Shown one piece after another: positions 14,336 to 21,883 of a DNA stretch of 21,883 bases. Position numbers and translations under genes: made by a program. Origin of the DNA: Candidatus Njordarchaeum guaymasense. GTDB lineage: Archaea > Asgardarchaeota > Njordarchaeia > Njordarchaeales > Njordarchaeaceae. The DNA is taken from positions 1 through 21,883 of the forward strand of contig JAUQYT010000035.1 of NCBI GenBank assembly GCA_030587605.1. The letters run 5' to 3'. Each line of letters opens with the position of its first letter. The first letter of the stretch is position 1. The notes beneath the pieces were generated by a model. That model had not been told where the DNA came from. It ran no database searches and was given only the letters and a program-made list of their open reading frames with translations.

Positions 14336-15631
14336 TCAGTCTTCTACTTTACCGTATTTTCTGTCCCACTTCTCTAAAGCTAATGCAAGCTCCCTATGTG
14401 TCTTACTATACTCTTCTAAGGAGGTGTTCTTCATCACTGCTTCAATTGCCTGTCGCATTGCTTTTGCCCCCGCCTTTGTTCCTTGCGGGTGTCCGTGTAT
14501 TCCTCCCCCTGCCTGGATTAGTATGTCTGTCCCAAGTGCTTCAAGGTTGTCAGGAACTATGCCTGGGTGTACTCCTCCAGAGGCTACTGGGAGGACAGTC
14601 TTCAGTCCATTCCAGTCCGAACGTAGGAAATCATTTATTTCTCTAACCTCCTTCCCCGCCTTCTCCATTTTACCCGCTGCTGTGCCAGTGTGCAGTTGGT
14701 CGCCTCCTGCCAGGCGCACAAGCTTCGCTATGACCATCATAGCTATTCCATGCTTCGGGTTTCTATCCAGCGCTGCATGCATAGTTCTGTGAACGTGTAT
14801 AGGAACATTAAATGAGTTTTCAGATGATAATGCTTGTACTGCTGAAAACCCCGCTGTCAAAACATCAACCATAAGGCAGTTTGCGCCATTACTTATCGCT
14901 GTCTGAGCCAGTTTCATCATCCCTTCATGATAAGCTGACACATTAACTGCGTACAGTATCTTTCTCCCAGTCTCCTCCATTGCATTGTCAAGCTTCTCCA
15001 TTACCTGGACCACTCTTTGCTCCAAGGGGCAGAAGGACTGATTCGTTAGAGTCTCATCATCTTTGATCAAGTCTACTCCACCGACAGCTGCATGGTACGC
15101 AACTTCAGCCGTCTGCTTGGGGTTCAGTCCAACTTTCGGTTTTATTATGGTTCCAACATGAGGTCTCCTATCTTTGAGGGTTCCAACAATTCCTCTAATA
15201 CCCTCGATTCCGAATCTCGGTCCTTTGAAGTTCTTCGCATAATCTCTCGGAAACTCGACATCAAGCAACTTCACGTTTCTCAGAGGTGCGAGCCCGAACA
15301 GGTTACCGGCTACAACACTCAGCAGGTTGGGAATACCTGATTCGACGTCGAGGAGCTCAAGCGGGTAAGCTATCTTGATTACACCCTCATTTCCTCCTTG
15401 ATTCGTGAAGACCTTGGCTGCAAGTCTCTTCACATCTTCCTTGATGGTAGCAACCTCAGTCCAAGTGCCTATGCTCTCTTCGATAGCTATCTGCTCCCCA
15501 GCCTTAAGAGTTGAGAAATCTGCATCAACGTAGTAAGTTGAAACAACAAACTTGTCTGGATCTACCTCGGACGGATCAGCTACGAATGTCTTGTCGACCT
15601 TGTAGGTTTTGACCATAGCGAATTTCACCAT
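14336..15631 (-). CDS. rbcL: Ribulose-1,5-bisphosphate carboxylase, form III type
   Basis: Archaeal RuBisCO converts ribulose-1,5-bisphosphate and CO2 to two 3-phosphoglycerate in the nucleotide-salvage pathway. The catalytic set looks complete: E51 and T56 (EESIGTWT), N110, K164 and K166 (TIIKPKVG), the carbamylated lysine with its acidic pair in LIKDDE (K190, D192, E193), H281-R282 (HVHRTMH), H314, the loop-6 lysine K321 (TAAGKME), and S351 (VASGGVHPG). These correspond to spinach E60, T65, N123, K175, K177, K201, D203, E204, H294, R295, H327, K334 and S379, so it is a real carboxylase rather than a type IV RuBisCO-like protein. 431 aa, shorter than plant RbcL, as in form III. The ATG lies 18 bp after the isomerase stop, in one operon. 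Confidence 0.93.
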   Translation of the reverse strand: MVKFAMVKTYKVDKTFVADPSEVDPDKFVVSTYYVDADFSTLKAGEQIAIEESIGTWTEVATIKEDVKRLAAKVFTNQGGNEGVIKIAYPLELLDVESGIPNLLSVVAGNLFGLAPLRNVKLLDVEFPRDYAKNFKGPRFGIEGIRGIVGTLKDRRPHVGTIIKPKVGLNPKQTAEVAYHAAVGGVDLIKDDETLTNQSFCPLEQRVVQVMEKLDNAMEETGRKILYAVNVSAYHEGMMKLAQTAISNGANCLMVDVLTAGFSAVQALSSENSFNVPIHVHRTMHAALDRNPKHGIAMMVIAKLVRLAGGDQLHTGTAAGKMEKAGKEVREINDFLRSDWNGLKTVLPVASGGVHPGIVPDNLEALGTDILIQAGGGIHGHPQGTKAGAKAMRQAIEAVMKNTSLEEYSKTHRELALALEKWDRKYGKVED

Positions 15632-15649
15632 CTTGCTGCTATTTGGATT

Positions 15650-16606
15650 TCATAGGATGTATAACTCTTCTGGAGTCATCCAACCATACTCTTCTGCGAG
15701 GACTTGAATAGCACCTTGAGGCGGGATTACGCCTTTTTCAGTAACGATCATATCGATGTACTCTGCGGGTGTTATGTCAAATGCTGGATTATGAATCTTG
15801 ATCTTTCCAATATTGCTCAGTATGTCTGCATTTATCACTTCTGCCCAGGGTCTCTCCTCGATTTTTATTAGCTCACCTATGATCGTTTCCGGGCTAAACT
15901 TTATAGTCTCAGCTCCGACAATGAAAGGAATCGACACCTCTTTTGCTGCCAGTGCAACAAGTGATGTACCTATCTTATTGATGAGTGCGCCGTTTGCTGC
16001 AATCGCGTCAGCTCCCACGACAACCTTATCGATTCTGCTGATGAAGTGCCTAACAGCATTATCACATATCAATGAAACATCAATCCCTTCCTTACTCAGA
16101 ATCTGAGCGGTTATATGCCCCTGAAACAACGGCCGCGTTTCCGTGGCGTAGACGTTGATGTTCTTCCCTTCTTTATGGGCTGCTTTGATAATCTCGAGCG
16201 CCGAAGCTGAGTTACAGTGAGTCATTAGGGTGTCGCCTTGGTCCACCATCTTGCTTCCATATTCCCCTATTCTCATCACTGCCTGTTCTGCGCTCTCAAT
16301 GAAGAGCATGCTAGCCTTTACAAGTTGATTTCTCAGCTCCTCCAGCGAATAGTCCGCCTTCACCCCTGTCCTCAACTTCTTCACGACAAACCTTACACTG
16401 TTGGGAAGAGAAACAGCTGTGGGTCTTGTAGCTATTAACCTCCTCGCCGCAAGGAGCATCTCCTCGACGAACTTGTCCCTACTGGTTGCACTGGACCTGG
16501 CTGCCGTGATGGCAAGCGCCCTTGCAGCAGCCATCGCTATTCTCCCAGCGCCTCTGATCCTCATGGATTCGATGTCTCTAGCGATCCGTTCAACTTCCTC
16601 ACTCAA
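15650..16606 (-). CDS. Ribose-1,5-bisphosphate isomerase
   Basis: This enzyme turns ribose-1,5-bisphosphate into ribulose-1,5-bisphosphate, the RuBisCO substrate, in AMP metabolism. It belongs to the eIF2B-alpha-like superfamily. Diagnostic features are RGAGR (residues 18-22) near the N-terminus, the catalytic cysteine in MTHCNSAS (Cys131) and the catalytic aspartate in VGADAIAANG (Asp200), matching Cys133 and Asp202 of the Thermococcus enzyme. The C-terminus contains the usual PAEYIDMIVTEKGVIPP segment. 318 aa, full length. The start is TTG at 16606, with AGAGGTGG upstream on the minus strand. It is followed by RuBisCO in an operon; AMP phosphorylase, the third step, is not in the window. 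A divergent paralog faces it across 186 bp. Confidence 0.92.
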   Translation of the reverse strand: MSEEVERIARDIESMRIRGAGRIAMAAARALAITAARSSATSRDKFVEEMLLAARRLIATRPTAVSLPNSVRFVVKKLRTGVKADYSLEELRNQLVKASMLFIESAEQAVMRIGEYGSKMVDQGDTLMTHCNSASALEIIKAAHKEGKNINVYATETRPLFQGHITAQILSKEGIDVSLICDNAVRHFISRIDKVVVGADAIAANGALINKIGTSLVALAAKEVSIPFIVGAETIKFSPETIIGELIKIEERPWAEVINADILSNIGKIKIHNPAFDITPAEYIDMIVTEKGVIPPQGAIQVLAEEYGWMTPEELYIL

Positions 16607-16792
16607 AACGAAGTTGCCACCTCTTTCATAGTCTCATATTATTAACGAGTCAAACTCTACCAAGACAAAGAATACTACGATAACTTATTAATAGATTCTT
16701 GGCATTAAGAAAATGTAATGGTATTCCTAAAATTACTTTCCACTCGCATGACTAATCCTGGAATGAGGCGAGTGATTGCCGAGGTGAATTAG
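16607..16792. promoter_or_regulatory. Divergent promoter region between isomerase paralogs
   Basis: This 186-bp gap drives the isomerase/RuBisCO operon leftward and the paralog rightward. It is AT-rich, with TATA-like runs on each side (for example ATATTATTAACG at about 16637 and ACTTATTAATAG at about 16683). A shared control site is plausible, but I see no convincing operator. Confidence 0.4.
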
Positions 16793-17743
16793 GTGGAGGA
16801 TAATACCTCAAGAGATACGGGTGATGTCATTAGACGAATCAAAAGCAGAGAAATTTCAACAGCAGACGACACGGCTAAAGCTGCTGCTTTGGCTTTAGAG
16901 AAGGCGGCATCAGAAATCAGTGGAGCTACTCCCGAAGAATTCCTAGAGGAGCTTGGGAAAACCAGCAGACTACTCTCGGAATCTCGCCCGACATCAGCCT
17001 CGCTTCAAAACTCAACCAGATTCGTCATTTATAGAGCCACACTGGCAGCTGAGAAGGGACTTACAGTTGACGAAGTAAGGCAATCGGCCATAGAAGCTGC
17101 AAGAACTTTCCGTGAGAAAATCGATGAAGCTAAGGCAAAGATAGGCGAGATAGGTTCGAAGAGGATCAGCGACGGCGATCTTATCCTCACCCATTGCTAC
17201 AGCACATCCGTCCTTTCTATACTCAGAAAGGTCAAAGAGGAAGGAAAACAAGTCCGAATAATTGTCACAGAGTCTCGACCAGCATTTGAAGGAAGGAAAA
17301 TGACCCATGAGATACTGAGAATCGGTTTCCCGGTGACTTTCATAATAGATATCGCTGTGAGGGTGTTCATGCACGACGTGGATAACGTGATGGTAGGAGC
17401 AGAGGCCATCGCGGCCAATGGCGCCATCGTCAACAAGATAGGCACATCAGTGATCGGAACAGTGGCCCATGAAGCCCGTGTGAGAACATTGGTTGCAGCT
17501 GGAACCTACAAATTCTTCCCCGAGTCAGTAATTGGGCAAAGGATCACTATAGAGGAAGAAGACCCGTCCCAAATATACGAGAATACGCATCACGAGAATC
17601 TTACCGTTAGGAACCCTCAATTCGACGTCTGCCCGCCAGAATACATTGACGCTATAATAACGGAGCGGGGAATGATCCCGCCGCAAGGAGCCTACTTCCT
17701 GCTAAGAAAGATCTTCGAAGAAGAATACGGATTCAAGAAATGA
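16793..17743 (+). CDS. eIF2B-alpha-like sugar-phosphate isomerase paralog
   Basis: This is homologous along its length to the neighbouring ribose-1,5-bisphosphate isomerase: LTHCYSTS keeps the active-site cysteine (Cys135), AAFEGRKMTHEIL aligns with LFQGHITAQIL, and PPEYIDAIITERGMIPPQGA with PAEYIDMIVTEKGVIPPQGA. Two differences matter: the catalytic aspartate is a glutamate (VGAEAIAANG, Glu204), and the N-terminal RGAGR motif is absent (KSREISTADDT instead). Archaeal homologues with such changes are often annotated as translation initiation factor 2B subunits or as related sugar isomerases, so the function here is open. 316 aa. The GTG start at 16793 follows GAGGTG (16780-16786). It is transcribed divergently from the isomerase/RuBisCO operon. 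Confidence 0.85.
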   Translation: MEDNTSRDTGDVIRRIKSREISTADDTAKAAALALEKAASEISGATPEEFLEELGKTSRLLSESRPTSASLQNSTRFVIYRATLAAEKGLTVDEVRQSAIEAARTFREKIDEAKAKIGEIGSKRISDGDLILTHCYSTSVLSILRKVKEEGKQVRIIVTESRPAFEGRKMTHEILRIGFPVTFIIDIAVRVFMHDVDNVMVGAEAIAANGAIVNKIGTSVIGTVAHEARVRTLVAAGTYKFFPESVIGQRITIEEEDPSQIYENTHHENLTVRNPQFDVCPPEYIDAIITERGMIPPQGAYFLLRKIFEEEYGFKK

Positions 17744-17755
17744 GCGCTCTGCAAG

Positions 17756-17766
17756 TCTTTAAATAT
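17756..17766 (+). promoter_or_regulatory. TATA box for the small membrane protein gene
   Basis: TCTTTAAATAT sits 110 nt before the ATG at 17877, just after the end of the preceding gene. By archaeal spacing, transcription would start near 17790, giving a leader of about 85 nt. Confidence 0.45.
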
Positions 17767-17876
17767 CCGGACGAAAAGTTATAGTTGAACTGAATCACAG
17801 CTTCAAAACTACAATGAGTCAAACAGCGCGCGCTCGCTGAGTATATTCGTATCGCAAATCGTATGGTGACCCAAAA

Positions 17877-18065
17877 ATGTCCGCATTGTTCTCAATCTTA
17901 GGCTCACTATTCATAGTCTTTGGCATTCTGGTAGTCATATGGCTGATAATTCAGGTCGAGTACACTGTAAAATTCTCTTGGTCCAAAACATCAACGACCG
18001 TTGTCATACTGTCTTTTCTCTTCGGATTTGGAATTCACTTTATTCTGATTTCCTCATACATCTAG
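17877..18065 (+). CDS. Small two-TM membrane protein (62 aa)
   Basis: The protein is almost entirely hydrophobic, with two predicted membrane helices: about residues 4-27 (FSILGSLFIVFGILVVIWLIIQ) and about 39-60 (STTVVILSFLFGFGIHFILIS). The loop between them carries the only clear charges and a tryptophan (EYTVKFSWSKT). No motif or known family is visible. The start ATG has a TATA box about 110 nt upstream, and the gene is followed after 78 bp by a strong TATA of the next operon, so it is likely transcribed alone. I take it as real because of the coding composition and promoter, but its function is unknown. Confidence 0.55.
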   Translation: MSALFSILGSLFIVFGILVVIWLIIQVEYTVKFSWSKTSTTVVILSFLFGFGIHFILISSYI

Positions 18066-18085
18066 TGGCGCCACTGAGAAAAGCG

Positions 18086-18095
18086 CTTATATAAA
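18086..18095 (+). promoter_or_regulatory. BRE/TATA promoter of the 18144 operon
   Basis: CTTATATAAA with an upstream AAAGCG (BRE-like) lies 49 nt before the TTG at 18144. By archaeal spacing, transcription would start near 18120, giving a short leader of about 25 nt, which supports the chosen start codon. Confidence 0.65.
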
Positions 18096-18143
18096 GGGTT
18101 CAGCATATTCCTATTAGTTGTCTCCTACGATTATTCCTCTCGC

Positions 18144-19472
18144 TTGGAGGTATGTATCCAGTTAAATGAATTCGTAAGCGTCTTACAGGAAGTTCTAAAA
18201 AGGGGATATAGTTTGAGTGACTGGATCAAAAAGGAATTAGGTGGCGGAAAAACCTATAACGGAGGAGACGAGACTGCCAGTACTCTCCGCGAACTAAACA
18301 CTGAGTTTAAGGTTAATTTTGGCGCCCTCAACCAAAAGGTTTTGAATGTTCCAAGGGCGCCAGCGAGGAGAATAGCGGAAGCCCACGATGTCCCCTTCGC
18401 CCTAGGGCGTGTGGCCTACCAGATCCAAGAAGATGGCATACTTTCAGCCGACGTGGCGTGTGAACTCCTTGGAAGAGAGTACGTAAGACTGAAAGCGACG
18501 GATCACGCTGTTCCAACCATTGAGTCCATTGAACTCGATTTCGCGATCAAGGAAGGACAGTGGATAGAATACCTTTTTAAGAAGTTCATTCGTCAGGTTA
18601 ACGACTGCATCGCAACCGTAACCACAATCGAGGGGCTCTTGACCTCTAGAGATATCCCTATTGAAAGAGTTTTCATGACAATCCATGAAAGAAACGAGCT
18701 TACCAGAGGGCTCATTGCGCCCGTACTCCGTGAATGGAAGTGCTCCCATAGGGGGTCAAATGCTTCTACAGCGGCACTCGCCGTTACTGAAGTCATTCTA
18801 AAAAGTCCAAACAAGTCGGAAAAAGCGAAACTTGCACTGACAAAGAAGATTGACGAAGTCCGAACAATGCTAAAAAGGTTGCAGTCGACCCTCAAGACAG
18901 TCGACTTCACATCATGGTCCAGCAGGGAAATGGAACCTGTGAAACGAATGGCAGGCGATGTTGAAGAATCTCTGAAAGAAATGGATTCACCCTTCGAATT
19001 AATGTCCGAAGAAAGTCTGGCTGAGCTCATTGTCCAAGTAATTTTGAAGGAAAGCGCTCGCCTTGCCCCACTTGAGAAAGGCAGTTATCTCATTGTCAGT
19101 TCTCCACCCCCCAAATATGGCGAACTTCCCCCACTACTCAAGGACCCCTACGATTTCCTAGAACGAGACATCAAACTCGCAAAACGGAGAGACGACGCAC
19201 ACGAATTTCTGCTAAAGACTGTTGAGAAGGTTCACAAGGCTTTGCTTGATGAGAACAAATCCCCTCTTGATGTCGCAATCAATATGATAATGCAGATGTA
19301 TGACCGATTCGAAGAGACCAACAAGCCAAACATAGGAGAACTACTTGGCAAACTGGGGAGCTGTGGGCACAAGGAACAAGCAGATGAATCAAAAGCGATA
19401 GAAAAAGTCGACTTCGACTCGTTATACAGATTGCTGTCAGACTACTTCATCGAGAACTTCTTGAAATCATGA
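18144..19472 (+). CDS. Large helical protein of unknown function (442 aa)
   Basis: I do not recognise this protein. It appears almost entirely alpha-helical, with many K/E-rich amphipathic stretches and no membrane segment or signal peptide. Local features include an N-terminal helix (ELNEF-like), a central region around residue 200 with CSHRG, and a C-terminal section with GSCGHKE (about 410). No Walker, nuclease or other catalytic motif is evident. The start is TTG 18144, 7 nt after a Shine-Dalgarno-poor region but 25 nt after the predicted transcription start; a TTG at about 18211 with AGGGGAT ahead of it is an alternative that would shorten the protein by 23 residues. It ends 35 bp before the next gene, on the same strand, so the two probably form an operon. 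Confidence 0.7.
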   Translation: MEVCIQLNEFVSVLQEVLKRGYSLSDWIKKELGGGKTYNGGDETASTLRELNTEFKVNFGALNQKVLNVPRAPARRIAEAHDVPFALGRVAYQIQEDGILSADVACELLGREYVRLKATDHAVPTIESIELDFAIKEGQWIEYLFKKFIRQVNDCIATVTTIEGLLTSRDIPIERVFMTIHERNELTRGLIAPVLREWKCSHRGSNASTAALAVTEVILKSPNKSEKAKLALTKKIDEVRTMLKRLQSTLKTVDFTSWSSREMEPVKRMAGDVEESLKEMDSPFELMSEESLAELIVQVILKESARLAPLEKGSYLIVSSPPPKYGELPPLLKDPYDFLERDIKLAKRRDDAHEFLLKTVEKVHKALLDENKSPLDVAINMIMQMYDRFEETNKPNIGELLGKLGSCGHKEQADESKAIEKVDFDSLYRLLSDYFIENFLKS

Positions 19473-19507
19473 AGAACTGAAGGAAGGGCACGCCACATAA
19501 AAAAAGA

Positions 19508-20365
19508 GTGACCAAGATTACGACCATATGCATAAGCTGTGATTCAATGTTGAATACTGAATGGAGCAAGGCGATCAAGTTGTCCCATGGGCAAAAGGTT
19601 GTGTACTGGCTGATAGACTACACTGCGCCAAGTTTCGTCTCCAGGTTTGGGCGAGACGATCTTGAGGGGAAGCTGCTAATTGCCTCAAGGCAACTCTGGT
19701 CCCTTGTCTCGGGGGAAAAAGTAAGATCAGCGTTGATAGGTCCAGGTTATGTTGAAGGAACTATCCAAAAAGCAACGGGAGAAATAAAGGTTGAGGAGCC
19801 AATCAGCGGAATAGTATTTGATCCAACTGAACTGAGGCCCACAGAGCCGCTTCCACTTGTCAACATCATTTCACCTGAAGTCATAGACCCAGTGGCAAAA
19901 TCCTCCGAGGAAGAGATTGAAGACTACTTATGTAGAACCGTTGTTAGTCGAGGAAAACCACTTGTTTCAGAGAAACTTACCGAGGTGAAGTCCCTAACCT
20001 CAATCCCACTAGTACAATATTCCTCAACGTCAAAGACAAAACTCGAGATTAGATACACAAGCGGGGTGGCAAAAGCTAGGTTCGCATTAGGCGGGGTACA
20101 TAGGAAGATCTATGCTCCATACGTGTCGAACTTGCAAAGAAAAAGGTACGACGACGTGAATGCGCTCAAGGTGTTCTGGGTTGATAGGCGGGAAATGATT
20201 AACCCCACAAGGGAAGGACTCTCAGAATGGATGATTACAGAGCAGAATGCCGAGTCGGCTGAACTTGAGGAAACTCCGAAGGACGGATATACTCAGATAA
20301 CAGGTGAATATACTCGCGCACTTGATTTCATCAAAGCCAACTCTTCATCCTATATACTTCTGTAG
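19508..20365 (+). CDS. Protein of unknown function (285 aa), same operon
   Basis: I do not recognise this protein. It starts at GTG 19508 (a purine-rich AAAAAAAGAG precedes it) and is 35 bp after the previous gene. The N-terminus contains a CISCDS motif (C8 and C11) in a short hydrophobic stretch (TTICISC). The rest looks like a mixed alpha/beta, mostly soluble fold with many strands (VVYWLIDYTAP, LLIASRQLWSL, ISGIVFDP, PLVNIISPEVI) and a long C-terminal section with few landmarks. There are no membrane helices and no clear catalytic triad or nucleotide-binding loop. Together with the 442-aa helical neighbour it forms a two-gene unit that may act as a complex, which is inference. It ends about 165 bp before the next gene, with a promoter between. 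Confidence 0.7.
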   Translation: MTKITTICISCDSMLNTEWSKAIKLSHGQKVVYWLIDYTAPSFVSRFGRDDLEGKLLIASRQLWSLVSGEKVRSALIGPGYVEGTIQKATGEIKVEEPISGIVFDPTELRPTEPLPLVNIISPEVIDPVAKSSEEEIEDYLCRTVVSRGKPLVSEKLTEVKSLTSIPLVQYSSTSKTKLEIRYTSGVAKARFALGGVHRKIYAPYVSNLQRKRYDDVNALKVFWVDRREMINPTREGLSEWMITEQNAESAELEETPKDGYTQITGEYTRALDFIKANSSSYILL

Positions 20366-20450
20366 TCTCGCTCGACTTCCGCAAAGCCGGCCTGCTGGTT
20401 ATACTGAGATTCTCGCAAGACAATTCACCTCGACAGAGCTTTTTGTGAAA

Positions 20451-20463
20451 GACTTTAAATTTT
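20451..20463 (+). promoter_or_regulatory. TATA box upstream of the 20532 gene
   Basis: GACTTTAAATTTT lies about 70 nt before the ATG at 20532, in an AT-rich stretch. This matches the archaeal TATA consensus and would place the start of transcription near 20487. Confidence 0.45.
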
Positions 20464-20531
20464 AGGCAATAATAATGTGCTTTTGGGTAACCCCGACTTA
20501 ACTTTGATTCATTAATGGGAGTAACTGCACT

Positions 20532-20981
20532 ATGCCTAAAGGTATTGTAATACTGCACTGGGATGATGCTACAGGACCAGTTGTAGGTGAACATTTTCCG
20601 GATGAGCGCTTCTACAACGAAGGAAACTTGGTAACTGCGTTCAGCAGCGCTGCAATGGCTGGTACAACAGGTTTCCAGACACTAAGAATAGGTAACTCTA
20701 ACATAGCAAGTTTCTACACGGGAATGGCTGTCAGAGGAAGACCGCAATACATGGTCGCCGTCGTGTTGAGGCAAGATGAAAACGGCGAAAAGTTTAAGGA
20801 AGCACTCGGAAAGATCTCAGTAAAACTCATTGCACAACGCACCAAAGAGAACTACCCTCAATTGTTGGCTGATTCCTTCAAATGGCTGTCGCTTCGCGTC
20901 CGAGTCGACTCAGGTGAACTGAAAAGCACTGGTAGCATCAAGAAACAACTTGAAGAGGTCGAAAGACAACTCTCGTCTTAG
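20532..20981 (+). CDS. Small domain protein, likely Asgard-type longin-like family (149 aa)
   Basis: The protein starts MPKGIVILHWDDATGPVVGEHFPDE and contains NIASFYTGMAVRGRPQYMVAVVL at about residues 57-79. Both stretches recur in the gene at 21276, so they define one family. The pattern (strand, turn, strand, a large helical middle, strand pair, helix) recalls the longin/roadblock-like folds that Asgard archaea pair with small GTPases, but I cannot confirm this from sequence alone. The ATG at 20532 has no strong Shine-Dalgarno, but a TATA box about 70 nt upstream supports it. The protein ends in a charged helix (KKQLEEVERQLSS). It may bind a small GTPase, which is inference. Confidence 0.6.
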   Translation: MPKGIVILHWDDATGPVVGEHFPDERFYNEGNLVTAFSSAAMAGTTGFQTLRIGNSNIASFYTGMAVRGRPQYMVAVVLRQDENGEKFKEALGKISVKLIAQRTKENYPQLLADSFKWLSLRVRVDSGELKSTGSIKKQLEEVERQLSS

Positions 20982-21275
20982 ACAAATAGATAGACCAGCA
21001 AAACAAGTTGCAAAGAAGACCACCTCCATCTATTTCTCTTATCAAGAAAAAACGATGTGTTTCATGACAGTTGTTCTACTATGTTCCTGTTGCGACTGTC
21101 CCAATATAAACGGAATATTGATATGCACGTTGCTTCCATTCATTAATTTAACAAAGGAGACCCAACAGAAGTATGAGTCCAGAAGGTCTCTCGGGAACCC
21201 CATTGAGATGGACAATGCTCTGTAGAGTAGCGCGAACCACTTCATGCAAATTAGGTGGGGGTCTGATCAAGCCAA
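20982..21275. other. Gap of about 294 bp
   Basis: Nothing convincing lies here. Two overlapping open frames (20950-21225 plus, 21042-21245 minus) have no ribosome-binding site or recognisable composition and I leave them out. The end of the gap holds the GGTGGGGG site for the next gene. Confidence 0.4.
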
Positions 21276-21883
21276 ATGCCAAGAGGAATTGTCGCAGTTA
21301 GATGGGACGACACCCAAGGTACAGTGCTTCGGGCGAAACACCCTCAAGACCTCCAACTAACCGCTGACGAAATGATGAGAATCTTCACATCGCACGCCAT
21401 GGGGGAGGGCAAAGCAGGTTTCATGTCAATGAAGCTTGAAACCATGAATATTGCAAGCTATTACACTGGGCTAGCAGCAAGAGGAGAGCCTCAGCACTAT
21501 ATCGCGCTTGTCTTGGACTCTGGTGAAGACGCGGGCATGTTCGAAGAGCCATTAACCGAAAACGCAAGGGAACTTCTGAAAAGTATTGAGAAGAACAACT
21601 TCCAACAACTTTTAGTCAAAGGCTATGACAAACTCTCGACCCATGTGAAACTGGCTGGTGAACAGAGACTCGCCCTCATACTACTTGACCCAGTAAGAAG
21701 ACTTATTTTCAAAAGGCTGACGGAAGGCAGCATGTCAAAGATCGAATTGCAGGAATGGCTGGAACAAGAAATCCAAGCTCAGGTGACTGATATAGACCTC
21801 CTGTTGATTCCACTCATAAGAACCAATCTCGTCAAGAAAGCAGTCGTGGAAGGGATAACTGGGGATTGCATATTCCTAGTGCG
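21276..21883 (+). CDS. Longin-like family paralog, C-terminus cut by window edge
   Basis: A second member of the family at 20532: it begins MPRGIVAVRWDDTQGTVL and contains NIASYYTGLAARGEPQHYIALVL, each aligning closely with the first. It has at least 50 extra residues after the shared domain, ending at the edge of the window without a stop (202 codons so far). The extension (about 140-202) contains a KRLTEGSMSKIELQEWLEQE segment that looks like a winged-helix or small helical module. The ATG is supported by GGTGGGGG upstream. It lies 294 bp from its paralog on the same strand, so the two probably arose by tandem duplication. The function is unknown, as for the first copy. Confidence 0.65.
   Translation, partial: MPRGIVAVRWDDTQGTVLRAKHPQDLQLTADEMMRIFTSHAMGEGKAGFMSMKLETMNIASYYTGLAARGEPQHYIALVLDSGEDAGMFEEPLTENARELLKSIEKNNFQQLLVKGYDKLSTHVKLAGEQRLALILLDPVRRLIFKRLTEGSMSKIELQEWLEQEIQAQVTDIDLLLIPLIRTNLVKKAVVEGITGDCIFLV

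Noticed and set aside
16793..17743. Calling the paralog a second ribose-1,5-bisphosphate isomerase
   Set aside because: It lacks the RGAGR motif and the catalytic Asp is Glu, so the exact activity cannot be claimed.
20950..21245. Two small overlapping frames in the gap before 21276
   Set aside because: No ribosome-binding site, no recognisable motif, and each overlaps the other on opposite strands.

Overview
The window is archaeal, and most likely from an Asgard archaeon. It carries the archaeal basal transcription factors TBP and TFB, an archaeal-type ribulose-1,5-bisphosphate pathway, the archaeal/eukaryotic selenocysteine machinery (SelB/EFSec, SepSecS, PSTK) and a eukaryote-like Ras/Rab-type small GTPase. 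It has intermediate GC content by eye, archaeal TATA boxes, Shine-Dalgarno-like sites and many TTG starts. I infer a Thorarchaeota-like lineage from the GC content and gene mix; no 16S or other placement marker is present.

Layout. Positions 1-1400 hold two small orphan genes, the second a zinc ribbon plus coiled coil. Positions 1535-6602 look like one rightward transcription unit: a duplicated Cys-rich zinc-binding protein, a predicted nucleotidyltransferase, SelB, SepSecS and a gene of unknown function. Positions 6710-6886 on the minus strand hold what I read as the selenocysteine tRNA gene, interrupted by three introns. Positions 7080-11521 hold an AIR-synthase-like ATP-binding enzyme, a small zinc-finger protein, TBP with a long acidic tail, a small GTPase and TFB. 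PSTK and a second nucleotidyltransferase of the same family (11708-13625) follow as a tight pair, abutting a convergent signal peptidase. On the minus strand a form III RuBisCO and ribose-1,5-bisphosphate isomerase form an operon, with a divergent paralog of the isomerase on the other side of a shared 186-bp promoter region. The right end (17877-21883) holds a small two-TM protein, a two-gene operon of unknown function and two paralogs of a likely Asgard family, the last cut by the window edge.

How it works together. SelB, SepSecS, PSTK and tRNASec together are nearly the full Ser -> O-phosphoseryl -> selenocysteinyl-tRNA route and its delivery to the ribosome. Only selenophosphate synthetase is missing or unrecognised. 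The tRNASec gene is the main discovery. In raw form it is 177 nt. Removing three inserts (37, 23 and 25 nt), each at a bulge-helix-bulge-like site, leaves a 92-nt tRNA with a 9-bp acceptor stem, 7-bp D stem with 4-nt loop, 6-bp anticodon stem with UCA anticodon, 6-bp variable arm capped by GAAA, 4-bp T stem with loop TTCGATT, discriminator G and encoded CCA. Two members of one nucleotidyltransferase family sit next to two different Sec genes, which suggests, but does not prove, a link to this pathway. RuBisCO and the isomerase belong to the archaeal nucleotide-salvage pathway that turns ribose-1,5-bisphosphate into 3-phosphoglycerate.
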